Positions 1 to 8,885 are shown, counted from the first letter of the stretch. The stretch: DNA of 64,000 nt from Sulfitobacter alexandrii (GCF_001886735.1 NZ_CP018077.1:62001-126000), one strand, 5' to 3'. Program-made: numbers and translations. Notes: generated by a model not told the origin, from the sequence alone.

Positions 1-424
1 CGTCGGCGGCTTCCGCCGTGTTCACCACCAGACCCGAGGTGCCCCAGACGTGCGGCACGCCATAGACTTCGCCGTCCACCGTGGTGTTGCCCTTGGTCGC
101 TTCCAGCATCGAGGGGATGAACAGGCTCGTATCGATCTTGGACATGTCGAGCGGCTTGTAGATGCCGAATTCGGCCTGCGGACCCGCGATGCGGTCCTGG
201 CTCGGCTGGGCAAGGTCAAAGCCGCCGCCGTTGGTCGCGCGCAGCTTCGCGATCATTTCCTCGTTGTTGGATTTCGTCACCTCGACGGTATGGCCGGTCT
301 CGGCCTCGAACATCTCGATCACGTTCTCGGGGGCGTAGCCTCCCCAGGTGAGAAGGCGCAGCGTGTCCGCCTGCGCGGCCGAGCAGAGCGCCACGGCGGC
401 AACGGTTGTCAGAATGGTTTTCAT
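1..424 (-). CDS. Polyamine-type extracellular solute-binding protein, 3' end cut by window
   Basis: This is the N-terminal 141 residues of a periplasmic binding protein (bacterial extracellular solute-binding family 1, PotD/PotF-like). The reading starts MKTILTTVAAVALCSAAQA, a clear Sec signal peptide, followed by DTLRLLTWGGYAPENVIEMF, typical of the spermidine/putrescine group. A GGAGAA ribosome site precedes the ATG. The rest of the gene and any permease or ATPase lie outside the window. A perfect Pho box sits about 70 bases upstream, so the true substrate may be a phosphorylated or phosphonate amine (for example a 2-aminoethylphosphonate-type compound) and not a plain polyamine; that is inference. 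The same strand carries ugpC 110 bases upstream. Confidence 0.82.
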   Translation of the reverse strand, partial: MKTILTTVAAVALCSAAQADTLRLLTWGGYAPENVIEMFEAETGHTVEVTKSNNEEMIAKLRATNGGGFDLAQPSQDRIAGPQAEFGIYKPLDMSKIDTSLFIPSMLEATKGNTTVDGEVYGVPHVWGTSGLVVNTAEAAD

Positions 425-443
425 GTATCTTCTCCAATGTTTG

Positions 444-466
444 CCGGCGCGGTCAGGCCGCGCCGG
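444..466 (-). terminator. GC-rich hairpin between ugpC and the binding-protein gene
   Basis: Nine-base perfect stem (CCGGCGCGG with CCGCGCCGG) around a five-base loop. It lies about 70 bases beyond the ugpC stop and just before the ribosome site of the next gene. No T-run follows, so it may be an attenuator or transcript-stabilising hairpin and not a simple terminator. Confidence 0.45.
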
Positions 467-490
467 ACGTCCGGGTCGTAGTATCGAGAT

Positions 491-508
491 GTGACAGCGA
501 CGTGACAG
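491..508 (-). promoter_or_regulatory. Perfect Pho box upstream of the binding-protein gene
   Basis: On the minus strand the site reads CTGTCAC, four bases (GTCG), CTGTCAC: two exact copies of the 7-base PhoB half-site at the usual 11-base period. It points toward the gene starting at 424 and lies in the 110-base gap after ugpC. PhoB control under phosphate limitation is the natural reading. Confidence 0.75.
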
Positions 509-533
509 CCGGACGTTTCCCCATGCCGCCAGA

Positions 534-1535
534 TCAGCACCGTCGGCCCTCCGTGTCAAAGAATATCCGGTCGGTGTCCCGCCACTGCAGGTGAACGGCG
601 GCGCCTTCGGTCGGCAGAGGCACATTGGCATCCTGACGCACGGTGGCGCGGGTGCCGTCGGCGAGGTCCACATGCACCAGCGTTTCGGCGCCCAGTGCCT
701 CGTTGTAGATCGCGGTCGCCGCGGTCCCCTGCCCCGCCAGCACCATGTTCTCCGGCCGGACGCCCAGCGTCTTTGCCCCCTCCGGCGCGTCCGTCGCCAG
801 ACCGGCGGGCAGAAAGTTCATCGGCGGCGAGCCGATGAAACCGGCGACGAATTCGGTCTGCGGGTTCGCGTAGACCTCCAGCGGCGCGCCGATCTGGTCC
901 GCGCGGCCCGCGTTCATCACGATCATCCGGTCGGCAAGGGTCATCGCCTCCACCTGGTCGTGGGTCACGTACAGCGAAGTGACCCCCAGCCGACGCTGCA
1001 ACTGCTTGATCTCCAGCCGCATCTGCACCCGCAGCTTGGCGTCGAGGTTCGACAGCGGCTCGTCGAACAGGAACGCCGAGGGCTTGCGCACGATGGCGCG
1101 TCCCATGGCAACGCGCTGGCGCTGCCCGCCGGACAACTCGCGCGGCCGCCGTTTCAGGTAGTCGCCCAGTTGCAGCAGCGCCGCCGCCTCGTTCACCCGC
1201 TCGGCGATCTCGGCCTTGGGGGTGCCCGCGATCTTGAGCCCGTAAGCCATGTTGTCGAAAACCGACATGTGGGGATAAAGCGCGTAGTTCTGGAACACCA
1301 TGGCGATGTCGCGCTCCATCGGTTCGCGGTCGTTCACCCGCGCGCCGCCGATCCGCACCTCGCCCTCGGTCACGGTCTCCAGCCCCGCCACCATACGCAA
1401 CAGCGTGGACTTGCCGCAGCCCGACGGCCCGACGATCACGATGAACTCGCCGTCCTCGATCTCCATGTCGATGCCGTGGATCACCTCGGTCTTGCCGAAT
1501 GTCTTCTTGATGCCGTCCAGGCTGACTGTCGCCAT
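534..1535 (-). CDS. ugpC: sn-glycerol-3-phosphate ABC transporter ATPase UgpC
   Basis: This ATPase powers uptake of sn-glycerol-3-phosphate or glycerophosphodiesters. At 333 residues it is slightly shorter than E. coli UgpC. Walker [10 protein letters not shown] lies near residue 36, the Q-loop FQNYALYPH near 80, the signature [15 protein letters not shown] near 133 and Walker [13 protein letters not shown] near 155, followed by the His switch [15 protein letters not shown]. The C-terminal OB-fold/TOBE region of the MalK/UgpC group includes a recognisable GVRPENM segment. It is the last gene of ugpA-ugpE-ugpC; three bases separate it from the ugpE stop, so translation is probably coupled. MalK-type ATPases of other sugar importers look similar; the adjoining ugpB and Pho boxes favour Ugp. 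Confidence 0.88.
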   Translation of the reverse strand: MATVSLDGIKKTFGKTEVIHGIDMEIEDGEFIVIVGPSGCGKSTLLRMVAGLETVTEGEVRIGGARVNDREPMERDIAMVFQNYALYPHMSVFDNMAYGLKIAGTPKAEIAERVNEAAALLQLGDYLKRRPRELSGGQRQRVAMGRAIVRKPSAFLFDEPLSNLDAKLRVQMRLEIKQLQRRLGVTSLYVTHDQVEAMTLADRMIVMNAGRADQIGAPLEVYANPQTEFVAGFIGSPPMNFLPAGLATDAPEGAKTLGVRPENMVLAGQGTAATAIYNEALGAETLVHVDLADGTRATVRQDANVPLPTEGAAVHLQWRDTDRIFFDTEGRRC

Positions 1536-1538
1536 ACT

Positions 1539-2384
1539 CTATTTCTCACTGTCTACGAGGCCGCGGATGAACAGCTTCTGCATGCTGATCACCACGATGA
1601 CCGGCGGGATCATCGCCAGGATGGAAGTCGCCATGATGACCGGCCAGTCCGCGATGTCGTCGCCGCTCGGGAACATCTGCTTGATCCCCATGACGATGGT
1701 GTTCATCGACGGGTCCGTCGTGATCAGCAAAGGCCACAGGTACTGGTTCCAGCCGTAGATGAACAGGATCACGAAAAGCGCCGCGATGTTCGTGCGGCTC
1801 ATGGGCAGCAGGATGTCCCAGAAGAAGCGCATCGGTTTCGCCCCGTCCACGCGCGCCGCCTCGGCCAGTTCGTCCGGCACGGTCATGAAGAACTGGCGAA
1901 ACAGGAAGGTCGCCGTGGCGCTGGCAATCAGCGGAAAGATCAGCCCGGAATAGCTGTTCAGCATGCCGAAGTTCGCCACGACCTCGTAGGTCGGGACAAT
2001 GCGCACTTCGACCGGCAGCATCAGCGTCAGGAAGATCAGCCAGAAGAACAGGCGCCGCCCCGGAAACTTGAAATAGACGATCGCGAAGGCCGACAGCAGC
2101 GAGATCACGATCTTGCCAAAGGTGATCCCCAGCGCCATCACCAGCGAATTCAGCATCATCAGCGCCACCGGCGCATTGATGCCGGACACCAGCGCCTTGC
2201 GGTAGTTTTCAAAGAACTGGTCACCCGGCAGCAAGGGCATCGGCGGCTTCACGATCTCGGGTTGCGACACCGTCGAGGCGACGAAGGCCAGCCAGATCGG
2301 GAAGAAGATGAACAGCAGCCCGATGATCAGTCCCACATGGGTCATCCAATGCCCGAAACCGCGTTTCTCGACCATTCCCGACAT
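1539..2384 (-). CDS. ugpE: sn-glycerol-3-phosphate ABC transporter permease UgpE
   Basis: Inner-membrane permease subunit of 281 residues with about six hydrophobic segments. The first runs through HVGLIIGLLFIFFPIWLAFV. The cytoplasmic EAA loop is present (EAARVDGAKPMRFFWDILLP), where the permease docks on the ATPase. It belongs to the MalG-type binding-protein-dependent permeases and pairs with UgpA. The ATG overlaps the ugpA stop codon (TGATG), which indicates translational coupling. It would form the translocation pore for glycerol-3-phosphate delivered by UgpB. Confidence 0.88.
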   Translation of the reverse strand: MSGMVEKRGFGHWMTHVGLIIGLLFIFFPIWLAFVASTVSQPEIVKPPMPLLPGDQFFENYRKALVSGINAPVALMMLNSLVMALGITFGKIVISLLSAFAIVYFKFPGRRLFFWLIFLTLMLPVEVRIVPTYEVVANFGMLNSYSGLIFPLIASATATFLFRQFFMTVPDELAEAARVDGAKPMRFFWDILLPMSRTNIAALFVILFIYGWNQYLWPLLITTDPSMNTIVMGIKQMFPSGDDIADWPVIMATSILAMIPPVIVVISMQKLFIRGLVDSEK

Positions 2385-3265
2385 CAGTAATGCACCCTGC
2401 GTTCGATGAATTTGAACTGCACGATGGTCAGCGCCCCGACGATCAGCAGCAGGATCACCGATTGCGCCGCCGACGATCCAAGGTCCTGCCCGACAAACCC
2501 GTCCTTGTAGACCTTGTAGACGAGGATCGTGGTCGATTGCTGCGGCCCGCCGCTGGTGATCGTATGGATCACGCCGAAGGTCTCGAAGAAGGCATAGACG
2601 ATGTTCACCACCAGCAGGAAGAACGTCGTCGGTGACAGCAGCGGCCAGACGATGGTGCGAAACCGGGTCCAGAACCGCGCGCCGTCGATTGCCGCCGCCT
2701 CGATCACGCTGCGCGGGATCGCCTGCAGACCGGCGAGGAAGAACAGGAAGTTATAGCTGATCCGCCCCCATGCGGACGCGATGACGACAAGGGTCATCGC
2801 CTCGTCCCCGTTCAGGACGTGGTTCCAGTCATAGCCCAGCATCCCGAGGTACCATGTCACCACGCCCACGCGCGTGTTGAACATGAACAGCCACAGCACC
2901 CCGGCCACGGCAGGCGCCACGGCGTAAGGCCAGATCAACAGCGTCCGGTAGACACCCGACCCCTTGATCAGCCGGTCCGCCAGCACGGCGAGGTAAAGCG
3001 CGACGCCCATCGACACCACCGTCACGGCGACGGAAAAGATCGCGGTGGTGACGAAACTCGCACGGTAATAGGAGTTGCTTAGCAGGTATTCGAAATTGCC
3101 AAGGCCCACGTACTGCATCGACAGGCCGAAGGGATCGGGAATGAACAGCGACTGCCAGATCGCCTGCCCCGCCGGGTAGAAGAAGAAGACCGCCGTGATG
3201 ATCATCTGCGGCAGAACCAGCAGCAGCGGCAGCCAAACGCCCTTGAAGGTGACGCGCTTTTCCAT
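2384..3265 (-). CDS. ugpA: sn-glycerol-3-phosphate ABC transporter permease UgpA
   Basis: Permease partner of UgpE, 293 residues from the start [16 protein letters not shown]. An in-frame ATG 39 bases upstream would add a hydrophilic tail with no family counterpart, so I use 3265. About six membrane segments are visible, and the coupling loop reads [20 protein letters not shown]. The gene normally follows ugpB directly. Here a parDE pair on the opposite strand lies between them, leaving nearly 700 bases from the ugpB stop to this start. Either a ugpB transcript runs through as antisense to parDE, or ugpAEC has its own promoter; I see no Pho box immediately in front of ugpA. Confidence 0.87.
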   Translation of the reverse strand: MEKRVTFKGVWLPLLLVLPQMIITAVFFFYPAGQAIWQSLFIPDPFGLSMQYVGLGNFEYLLSNSYYRASFVTTAIFSVAVTVVSMGVALYLAVLADRLIKGSGVYRTLLIWPYAVAPAVAGVLWLFMFNTRVGVVTWYLGMLGYDWNHVLNGDEAMTLVVIASAWGRISYNFLFFLAGLQAIPRSVIEAAAIDGARFWTRFRTIVWPLLSPTTFFLLVVNIVYAFFETFGVIHTITSGGPQQSTTILVYKVYKDGFVGQDLGSSAAQSVILLLIVGALTIVQFKFIERRVHY

Positions 3266-3316
3266 CACTTGACTCCGGTGCGACTGGGTAGCACCTTGAT
3301 GCAAAGGAGTTCCGCC

Positions 3317-3592
3317 ATGACCGTCAAGATCTCAGTCTCCATTTCGGATCAACAGGCCGAATACGCCCGCAAGCAGGTGGCCGAAGGCCGGTTTTCGTCC
3401 ACCTCCGCCGTGATCCAGCAAGCGCTGGAGGCCAAGCGGAAGGAGGACGAGGAATACGAGGCGGAGAAAGAGGCGTTTCGCACCCTTCTTGAACGCCGCG
3501 CGAAAGGTGGCTTCGTCCCGTTGTCGACGTTCCGCGAGAACATGATGCGGACGTTGGACGAAAAGGCGGGCAGGATTGACCTGGACGATTGA
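3317..3592 (+). CDS. parD: ParD-type antitoxin
   Basis: A 91-residue antitoxin of the CopG/ParD ribbon-helix-helix family. The N-terminal half, [20 protein letters not shown] and [13 protein letters not shown], is the DNA-binding ribbon-helix-helix. The acidic C-terminal half ([20 protein letters not shown]) would wrap the toxin. I start at ATG 3317 because AAAGGAG lies at the right distance; an in-frame codon 48 bases upstream lacks one. It overlaps parE by 17 bases. The dimer probably represses its own promoter. The pair lies antisense inside the ugp locus, between ugpB and ugpA. Confidence 0.85.
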   Translation: MTVKISVSISDQQAEYARKQVAEGRFSSTSAVIQQALEAKRKEDEEYEAEKEAFRTLLERRAKGGFVPLSTFRENMMRTLDEKAGRIDLDD

Positions 3593-3938
3593 AATTTCCG
3601 AAGAAGCCTATGTCGATCTCGAACTTCACCATGCGCATCTGCTGAAATCGCAGATCGCGTTCGGCCATGCACCGGACGATGCGATGGCCCTGGCGCGCAC
3701 CGGGATCGTCAGGATGCTGGACATCGCGGAACGGCTTGCCGACATGCCGCATGTGGGTACCAAGCATCCCGACCTTCTGGTCGGAATACGGCACGTCACG
3801 ATAGAACGCTGCATTTTCTGGTTCCGTCCCGATACGGACACGCGCGTCATCCGCATATTGGCCGTCTTCAGGAGCGGTCAGGATCATTTCAAGCACATCA
3901 TCGCCCGCCTCGGGAATGCGGAGAAGGAGGACGGCTGA
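3576..3938 (+). CDS. parE: ParE/RelE-superfamily toxin
   Basis: A 120-residue small toxin paired with the ParD upstream. Family features include the N-terminal strand [20 protein letters not shown], the segment LADMPHVGTKHPDL, and the C-terminal strands GIRHVTIERCIFWFRPDTD and VIRILAVFRSGQDHFKHI. ParE toxins poison DNA gyrase; RelE-type relatives cut mRNA, and sequence alone does not settle which applies. The start is a TTG overlapping the parD reading frame, so translation is probably coupled. It is slightly longer than typical ParE (about 100 residues). Confidence 0.8.
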   Translation: MTWTIEISEEAYVDLELHHAHLLKSQIAFGHAPDDAMALARTGIVRMLDIAERLADMPHVGTKHPDLLVGIRHVTIERCIFWFRPDTDTRVIRILAVFRSGQDHFKHIIARLGNAEKEDG

Positions 3939-3944
3939 CCGTCC
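3929..3944. terminator. Hairpin between convergent parE and ugpB
   Basis: GGACGG and CCGTCC pair around a four-base loop that contains the parE stop codon. A pyrimidine-rich stretch follows on the plus strand. It lies in the 21-base gap between the two convergent genes and may act in both directions; the stem is short. Confidence 0.35.
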
Positions 3945-3959
3945 CCCTCCCCGCCCGTT

Positions 3960-5270
3960 TCAGCGGTTGGCCTGCTCGAAGCGGCGCAGCAGCTCGTCGC
4001 CACGCTGTTTCGCGCTGTCCAGCGCCCCCTGCGCATCCTTGTCACCGGCCCAGACCGCTTCCAGTTCCTCGTCGATGATGCCGCGGATCTGGTCGAAGGA
4101 CCCCAGGCGCAGACCCTTGGAGTTCTCGGTCGGCTCCTTGGCTGTCATCTGCTTGACCGCGATATCGGTGCCGGGGTTCTCCTCGTAGAAGCCCTGCTCA
4201 CGCGTCAGGTCCGCAGCGGCCTGCGTAATCGGCAGATAGCCGGTGTCCTGGTGCCACTTGGCCTGCACCTCGGGCGAGGACAGGAAGTTCAGGAAGGCGG
4301 CGACGCCCTCGTACTCCGCGTCAGACTGGCCGGCCATCACCCACAGCGACGCACCGCCGATGATCGTGTTCTGCGGCGCCCCTTCGACGTCGGACCAGTA
4401 CGGCAGCGGCCGCACGTCGAAATCGAAGGTCGCCTCGGACTTGATGCCGGCGTAGCCCGCGGAACTTTCGGTAAAGAGCGCGCATTCACCGCTGCGGAAA
4501 TTCGCGCCGCCCTCGTTGCGGCGGCCCGTGTAGATGAACTTGCCGTCCTTGGCCCACTGACCCATCGTCTCGATGTGCTTGGTCTGCACCGGGCCATTCA
4601 GCTCAAGCTCCGTACCCACTCCGCCGAAACCGTTGGCCTCGGAGGCGAAGGGCACGTTGTGGTAGGCGCTCAGGTTCTCGAGGTGAATCCAGCTTTGCCA
4701 TGCGGTGACCAGGGGGCAATCGTTGCCCGACGCCTTGAGGGTATCCAGCACCTCGCCGACCTGTTCCCATGTGCTCAGATCGACGTCAGGGTCGATGTCG
4801 GCCGCCTCCAGCGCATCGCGGTTCACCCACAGAACCGGCGTGGACGAGTTGAACGGCATGGACAGCATCTGGCCGTCCGCGGTGGTGTAGTACCCCTTGA
4901 CCGACCCGATGAAGGCGTCCGGGTCGAAATCGGCGCCCGCGTCGGCCATCACTTCATAGACCGGCTTGATCGCACCCTCGGCGGCCATCATCGTGGCGGT
5001 GCCGACCTCGAACACCATCAGGATGTCCGGCTGTTCCCCCGCGCGGAAGGCGGCGATGCCCGCGTTCAGCGTCTCGGAGTAGTTTCCCTTGTGGGTGGCG
5101 TTCACAACGTAATCGGACTGCGATCCGTTGAAGGTCTCGACCTGCTCGGCCACCAGTTCGCCCAGGCGTCCGGTGAAGGCGTGCCAGAACTCGATCTCGG
5201 TCTGGGCCATCGCGGGCGCCGCCGCCATCACGGCCGCAACGCTGGCCATCATCGTGTTTCGCATCTTCAT
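3960..5270 (-). CDS. ugpB: sn-glycerol-3-phosphate periplasmic binding protein UgpB
   Basis: Periplasmic receptor of the Ugp importer, 436 residues, the usual length. A Sec signal peptide (MRNTMMASVAAVMAAAPAMA) ends before QTEIEFWHAFTGRLGELVAE, the standard UgpB opening with the ligand-binding WHA motif. Later segments such as GYLPITQAA and the NFRSGECALF region fit the family. A GGGAG ribosome site precedes the start; a second Met two codons later is also possible. A Pho-box-like site lies 106 bases upstream on the same strand. The permease and ATPase genes follow only after the antisense parDE pair. Confidence 0.9.
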   Translation of the reverse strand: MKMRNTMMASVAAVMAAAPAMAQTEIEFWHAFTGRLGELVAEQVETFNGSQSDYVVNATHKGNYSETLNAGIAAFRAGEQPDILMVFEVGTATMMAAEGAIKPVYEVMADAGADFDPDAFIGSVKGYYTTADGQMLSMPFNSSTPVLWVNRDALEAADIDPDVDLSTWEQVGEVLDTLKASGNDCPLVTAWQSWIHLENLSAYHNVPFASEANGFGGVGTELELNGPVQTKHIETMGQWAKDGKFIYTGRRNEGGANFRSGECALFTESSAGYAGIKSEATFDFDVRPLPYWSDVEGAPQNTIIGGASLWVMAGQSDAEYEGVAAFLNFLSSPEVQAKWHQDTGYLPITQAAADLTREQGFYEENPGTDIAVKQMTAKEPTENSKGLRLGSFDQIRGIIDEELEAVWAGDKDAQGALDSAKQRGDELLRRFEQANR

Positions 5271-5375
5271 TTGGCTTCTCCCCCTCTGGATTGTCGCCGC
5301 CAGCGTAGTAGGTCACAACCTTCGCTGGCAATACATCATTCAAGTTTCAGACTGGGCGCGGTATCTACCCGTTCT

Positions 5376-5393
5376 GTAACGGGCGTATGACGC
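5376..5393 (-). promoter_or_regulatory. Pho-box-like site upstream of ugpB
   Basis: Minus strand reads GCGTCAT, ACGC, CCGTTAC: two degenerate copies of the CTGTCAT/C half-site with the correct 11-base period, about 10 of 14 positions matching. It faces ugpB. The ugp operon is a classic PhoB target in E. coli. Confidence 0.5.
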
Positions 5394-5460
5394 CCCGAAG
5401 AACAGCCGAGTTTTTTCCGGCACGCGCCCCCGCGACCTGCCAAAGAGCGCATCTGGTCTA

Positions 5461-5478
5461 TCGTTACGAAACTGTTAC
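5461..5478 (+). promoter_or_regulatory. Pho-box-like site upstream of the Na/phosphate cotransporter
   Basis: Plus strand reads TCGTTAC, GAAA, CTGTTAC: the second half-site matches 6 of 7 positions and the first 4 of 7, again with an 11-base period. It lies 49 bases before the TTG start. With the site at 5376-5393 it makes the 256-base gap 5271-5526 a divergent phosphate-responsive control region; I see no other feature in that gap. Confidence 0.5.
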
Positions 5479-5526
5479 ATACCAAGTCCGGGCGCCCGCC
5501 GCCCGCCGAGCCACGAAAGACCCGCC

Positions 5527-7185
5527 TTGCAAGAACCCGCTCTCCTGTCCTTCCTCCTGCACATCGCAGGTGCCGCCGCGCTGCTGATCTGGTCCGTGCG
5601 GCTGGTGCGCACCGGGGTCGAACGCGCCTTCGCTCCGCAGCTGCGTCAGGCCTTGCGGCGCGCCTCGGGCAACCGGGCGCTGGCCGCGGGCACCGGGACA
5701 CTGGCCGCCGTCTTCCTGCAAAGCTCGACCGCCGTGGCGGTGCTGGTGGCGAACTTCGTGGCCAAGGGAAGCCTTGTGCCGGCCATCGGGCTGGCGATCC
5801 TGCTGGGCGCGGATGTCGGATCGGCCGTCGTGTCGCAGATCCTGCTGATCCGGCAGGACTTCCTCGTGCCGCTCCTGCTTCTGGCAGGCGTGGTGCTGTT
5901 CCTGCGCGGCCGGTCGGGGACGGTGCGCCAGACGGGGCGGATCCTCATCGGTCTCGCGCTGATCTTCCTGTCGCTCGACATGATCCGCGACGCGACCGCG
6001 CCGATGGTGGACAGCACCGGCACGCAGGCGGTCATGGCCTACCTCGGGCGCGACATCTTCTCCGCCTTCGCGGTCGGGGCGCTTTTTGCATGGGCCGTCC
6101 ATTCCAGCGTCGCGGCGGTGCTGCTATTCGTCACGCTGGCGTCGCAGTCCCTGCTGCCCGTGGAAGGGGCGGCGGCGATGGTGCTGGGGGCGAACCTCGG
6201 CGGCGCCTTCATCGCTTACGTGCTCACGCTCGCCTCGCCCGCCCCGGCACGCCAGATGATCTGCGCCAACTTGCTGCTGCGCGGCGGCGGGGCCGCCCTG
6301 CTGCTTCTCGTCCTGTCCCAGCGGCCCGACCTTTTGGGCTATCTGGGTGCCGAGGCAAGCCGCCAGGCGATCAACCTCCACCTCGCGTTCAACGCGGCGC
6401 TGGCGCTGGTGGCGCTGGGGCTCATCCATCCGCTCTGCGCGCTGTGCGCGAAACTGATCACCGGCAAGGCGGACCGCGAGGCCGCAACCCTGGCCGAGAT
6501 CAGCGCGCTCGACCCCGCCGCGATGGACAGGCCGGGACGCGGGCTCGATTCCACCGCGCGCGAACTGCTGCGCATGGGCCAGAAGATCGAGGGGATGCTG
6601 AATGCCATCGACCCGCTCTACGACCAATGGGACGCCGCCGCGGCCACCGCCATCCGCGAACAGGACAAGACGGTCAAGAAGATCCACTTCGAGATCAAGC
6701 TGTACCTCGCCCAGCTTGGCCGGGGCGGGCTGGACGAGGAACTGGGCAAGCGGTCGATGGAACTGGCCGGGATCTCCACCGCGCTGGAGGCGGCGTCGGA
6801 CACGATCGTGCGCAGCCTGCTGACGCTGGCCCGACGCCGCGACAACGAAGGCGTCGCCTTCTCCGAGGTGGGCCGGCGCGAGATCAGCGATTTCCTCGAT
6901 CGCGTGCAGGGCAACGTCCACCTCGCGCTGAACGTCATGATGAACCAGAACCCGGCAGAAGCGCGCGACCTCGTCGAGGCCAAGGAAAAGGTCCGTACCG
7001 TGGAACAGAAGCTGCAGCGCAACCACCTGGGTCGCCTGCGCGAGGGGCTGACCGAAAGCATCGAGACCAGCAGCATCCACCAGGAAACCCTGCGCTCGCT
7101 CAAGCAGATCAACACCTCGTTCAGCATGGTCGGCTACCCGATCCTCGCGCGGACGGGTGATCTGCTGAAAAGCCGGCTCAGCTGA
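5527..7185 (+). CDS. Na/phosphate cotransporter family protein with PhoU-like tail
   Basis: Sodium-coupled inorganic phosphate transporter (NptA/PNaS family), 552 residues. The N-terminal 310 residues hold about eight to nine membrane segments with the duplicated family motif: the first copy is FLQSSTAVAVLVANF near residue 63 and the second is in AWAVHSSVAAVLLFVTLASQ near 190. Residues 330-552 form a helical, PhoU-like cytoplasmic domain. The start is TTG with a weak ribosome site; no ATG fits better. It diverges from ugpB across a gap carrying two Pho-box-like sites, so it is probably induced together with ugp during phosphate limitation. Confidence 0.82.
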   Translation: MQEPALLSFLLHIAGAAALLIWSVRLVRTGVERAFAPQLRQALRRASGNRALAAGTGTLAAVFLQSSTAVAVLVANFVAKGSLVPAIGLAILLGADVGSAVVSQILLIRQDFLVPLLLLAGVVLFLRGRSGTVRQTGRILIGLALIFLSLDMIRDATAPMVDSTGTQAVMAYLGRDIFSAFAVGALFAWAVHSSVAAVLLFVTLASQSLLPVEGAAAMVLGANLGGAFIAYVLTLASPAPARQMICANLLLRGGGAALLLLVLSQRPDLLGYLGAEASRQAINLHLAFNAALALVALGLIHPLCALCAKLITGKADREAATLAEISALDPAAMDRPGRGLDSTARELLRMGQKIEGMLNAIDPLYDQWDAAAATAIREQDKTVKKIHFEIKLYLAQLGRGGLDEELGKRSMELAGISTALEAASDTIVRSLLTLARRRDNEGVAFSEVGRREISDFLDRVQGNVHLALNVMMNQNPAEARDLVEAKEKVRTVEQKLQRNHLGRLREGLTESIETSSIHQETLRSLKQINTSFSMVGYPILARTGDLLKSRLS

Positions 7186-7328
7186 TCGCGACAGTCCGAT
7201 TGCAGCTTTGCGATGTTTTGGTGACTTCCCATGCATATGCATTGACCCTGAACGCCCGACTGCGCAGACTGGACCCAAGCACCCCGGCCCCCCGGCCCGC
7301 TTCCCACGTCCAGCAAGGAGTTCCGCAC

Positions 7329-8822
7329 ATGCCTGGCCTACCGAAACTGACCGCACTTTCCCTTATCGCCCTCACGGCCGGACTGGCGACCGCGCCCCTG
7401 TCCGCCTTGGCGGATACCCTGCGCGTCGGCCTGCAACAGGAACCGACATCGCTGGACCCGACGGCGGACGCCACGGCGTCGATCGACGGCATGCTGACGA
7501 TGAACGTCTACGAATCGCTGACCATCGTGGCCGAGAACGGCGAAGTTGGCCCGAACCTCGCGACCGACTGGACCGTGTCGGACGACGGGCTGACCTACAC
7601 GTTCACCCTCGCCTCGGGCGTGAAGTTCCATGACGGCACGGTTTTCGATGCCGAAGACGTGGTGTTTTCCTTCGACCGCGCCATGGCCGAGGACAGCACG
7701 AACCCGTCCAAGGACATCTTCAAGCCGATCGAGTCCGTCACCGCGGTTGACCCGCAGACCGTCGAGATCAAGCTGAAGAACAAGGACGCCTTCTTCCTGT
7801 TCAACATGGGACAGGGCGACAGTTCCATCGTCGCGCCTGAATCGGCAGACACCAACAACACCGATCCCGTCGGCACCGGCCCCTTCAGGATGGAAAGCTG
7901 GACACGCGGCGACCGTCTGACGCTGGTCAAGAACGAGGACTACCGCGATGCGGAGAACGTGGCGCTCGACAAGGTCGAGTTCCGTTTCATCTCCGATCCC
8001 GCTGCCGCGACCGCCGCGATGATGGCCGAAGAGCTGGACGCCTTCCCCGGATTCCCCGCGCCAGAGTTGTTGCCGCAGTTCGAAGCCGACCCGCGGTTCC
8101 GCGTCAACATCGGCTCGACCGAGGGCGAGGTAATTCTCGCCATGAACAACGCCAAGGCGCCTTTCGACAACATCGAGGTGCGCCGCGCCGTGGCCACCGC
8201 CATCGACCGCGAGGAAATAATCGAAGGCGCGATGTACGGACAGGCCGTGCCCATCGGCAGCTTCTATCCGCCCCACGGCGCTGCTTACGTGGACCTGACC
8301 GGCAAGTACCCGCATGACACCGAAAAGGCGAAACAGATGTTCGCCGATGCGGGTGTCGAGGGCACCACCATGACCCTGCGGGTGCCGCCGTTCCCCTATG
8401 CCACCCGCTCGGCCGAGATCATCCAGCAGGAGCTTTCCAACGCCGGCATCGACGCCAAGGTCGAGAACGTGGAATGGGGCTTCTGGATCGACGAGGTCTA
8501 CAAGAAGAAGAACTACGACATGACGATCATCGCGCATACCTCGCCCAACGACATGGGCAACTTCGCGCGCGGGCCCGACTATTTCTACGGCTACGACGAT
8601 GCCGAATTCACGGCCCTGTGGAACCAGATCGAAACCGAGGCCGACGCCGACAAGCGCAACGAATTGCTGAAGCAGGGGCAGGAATATCTGGCCGACCAGT
8701 CCGTGCACGCCTTCCTGTTCCAGCTTCCCCTGCTGGGCGTCTTCCGCACCGGTGTCGAAGGCTACTGGTCCTCTTCGCCGGTTCTCTACATGCCGCTCAA
8801 GGGCGTGAGCAACGCGGGCTGA
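7329..8822 (+). CDS. Peptide/nickel-type ABC transporter substrate-binding protein (family 5)
   Basis: Periplasmic receptor of 497 residues, extracellular solute-binding family 5 (DppA/OppA-like). The start at 7329 follows AAGGAG and opens a signal peptide (MPGLPKLTALSLIALTAGLA, cleaved after SALA). The mature start DTLRVGLQQEPTSLDPTADA and the segment LATDWTVSDDGLTYTFTLASGVKFHDG are diagnostic. It heads an operon with two permeases, two ATPases, a phosphoesterase and a phosphatase. That tail suggests the ligand is phosphorylated or a phosphodiester, not an ordinary peptide; this is inference. A weak promoter-like pair (TTGACC, 17 bases, CAGACT) lies at 7242-7270. I found no Pho box upstream. 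Confidence 0.85.
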   Translation: MPGLPKLTALSLIALTAGLATAPLSALADTLRVGLQQEPTSLDPTADATASIDGMLTMNVYESLTIVAENGEVGPNLATDWTVSDDGLTYTFTLASGVKFHDGTVFDAEDVVFSFDRAMAEDSTNPSKDIFKPIESVTAVDPQTVEIKLKNKDAFFLFNMGQGDSSIVAPESADTNNTDPVGTGPFRMESWTRGDRLTLVKNEDYRDAENVALDKVEFRFISDPAAATAAMMAEELDAFPGFPAPELLPQFEADPRFRVNIGSTEGEVILAMNNAKAPFDNIEVRRAVATAIDREEIIEGAMYGQAVPIGSFYPPHGAAYVDLTGKYPHDTEKAKQMFADAGVEGTTMTLRVPPFPYATRSAEIIQQELSNAGIDAKVENVEWGFWIDEVYKKKNYDMTIIAHTSPNDMGNFARGPDYFYGYDDAEFTALWNQIETEADADKRNELLKQGQEYLADQSVHAFLFQLPLLGVFRTGVEGYWSSSPVLYMPLKGVSNAG

Positions 8823-8827
8823 AGACA

Positions 8828-8861
8828 GGGGCCCGCGCGGGTCTGACCCGCCGCGGGCCCC
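8828..8861 (+). terminator. Strong GC hairpin between binding-protein and permease genes
   Basis: A ten-base outer stem (GGGGCCCGCG with CGCGGGCCCC) continues through a five-base inner stem (CGGGT with ACCCG), with a CTG loop and one bulged base. It starts six bases after the stop codon. Such hairpins are common after binding-protein genes, protecting that mRNA and lowering expression of the permease genes; a C-run, not a T-run, follows. Confidence 0.6.
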
Positions 8862-8885
8862 GTCCCCCCCTATCCTGCCGACCGC

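Noticed and set aside
591..2390. Very long plus-strand open frame (599 codons) opposite ugpC and ugpE
   Set aside because: It mirrors two well-supported ABC genes. Its translation is rich in Arg, His and Gln and matches no fold; long antisense frames are expected at this GC content.
3269..3297. Promoter for parDE (TTGACT at 3269)
   Set aside because: The -35 match is good but no acceptable -10 lies 16-18 bases downstream; left unannotated.
7186..7328. Pho box before the peptide-type ABC operon
   Set aside because: I looked for two CTGTCAT/C half-sites 11 bases apart and found none; only a 12-base ATGCAT-type palindrome (7231-7242) of unknown meaning.
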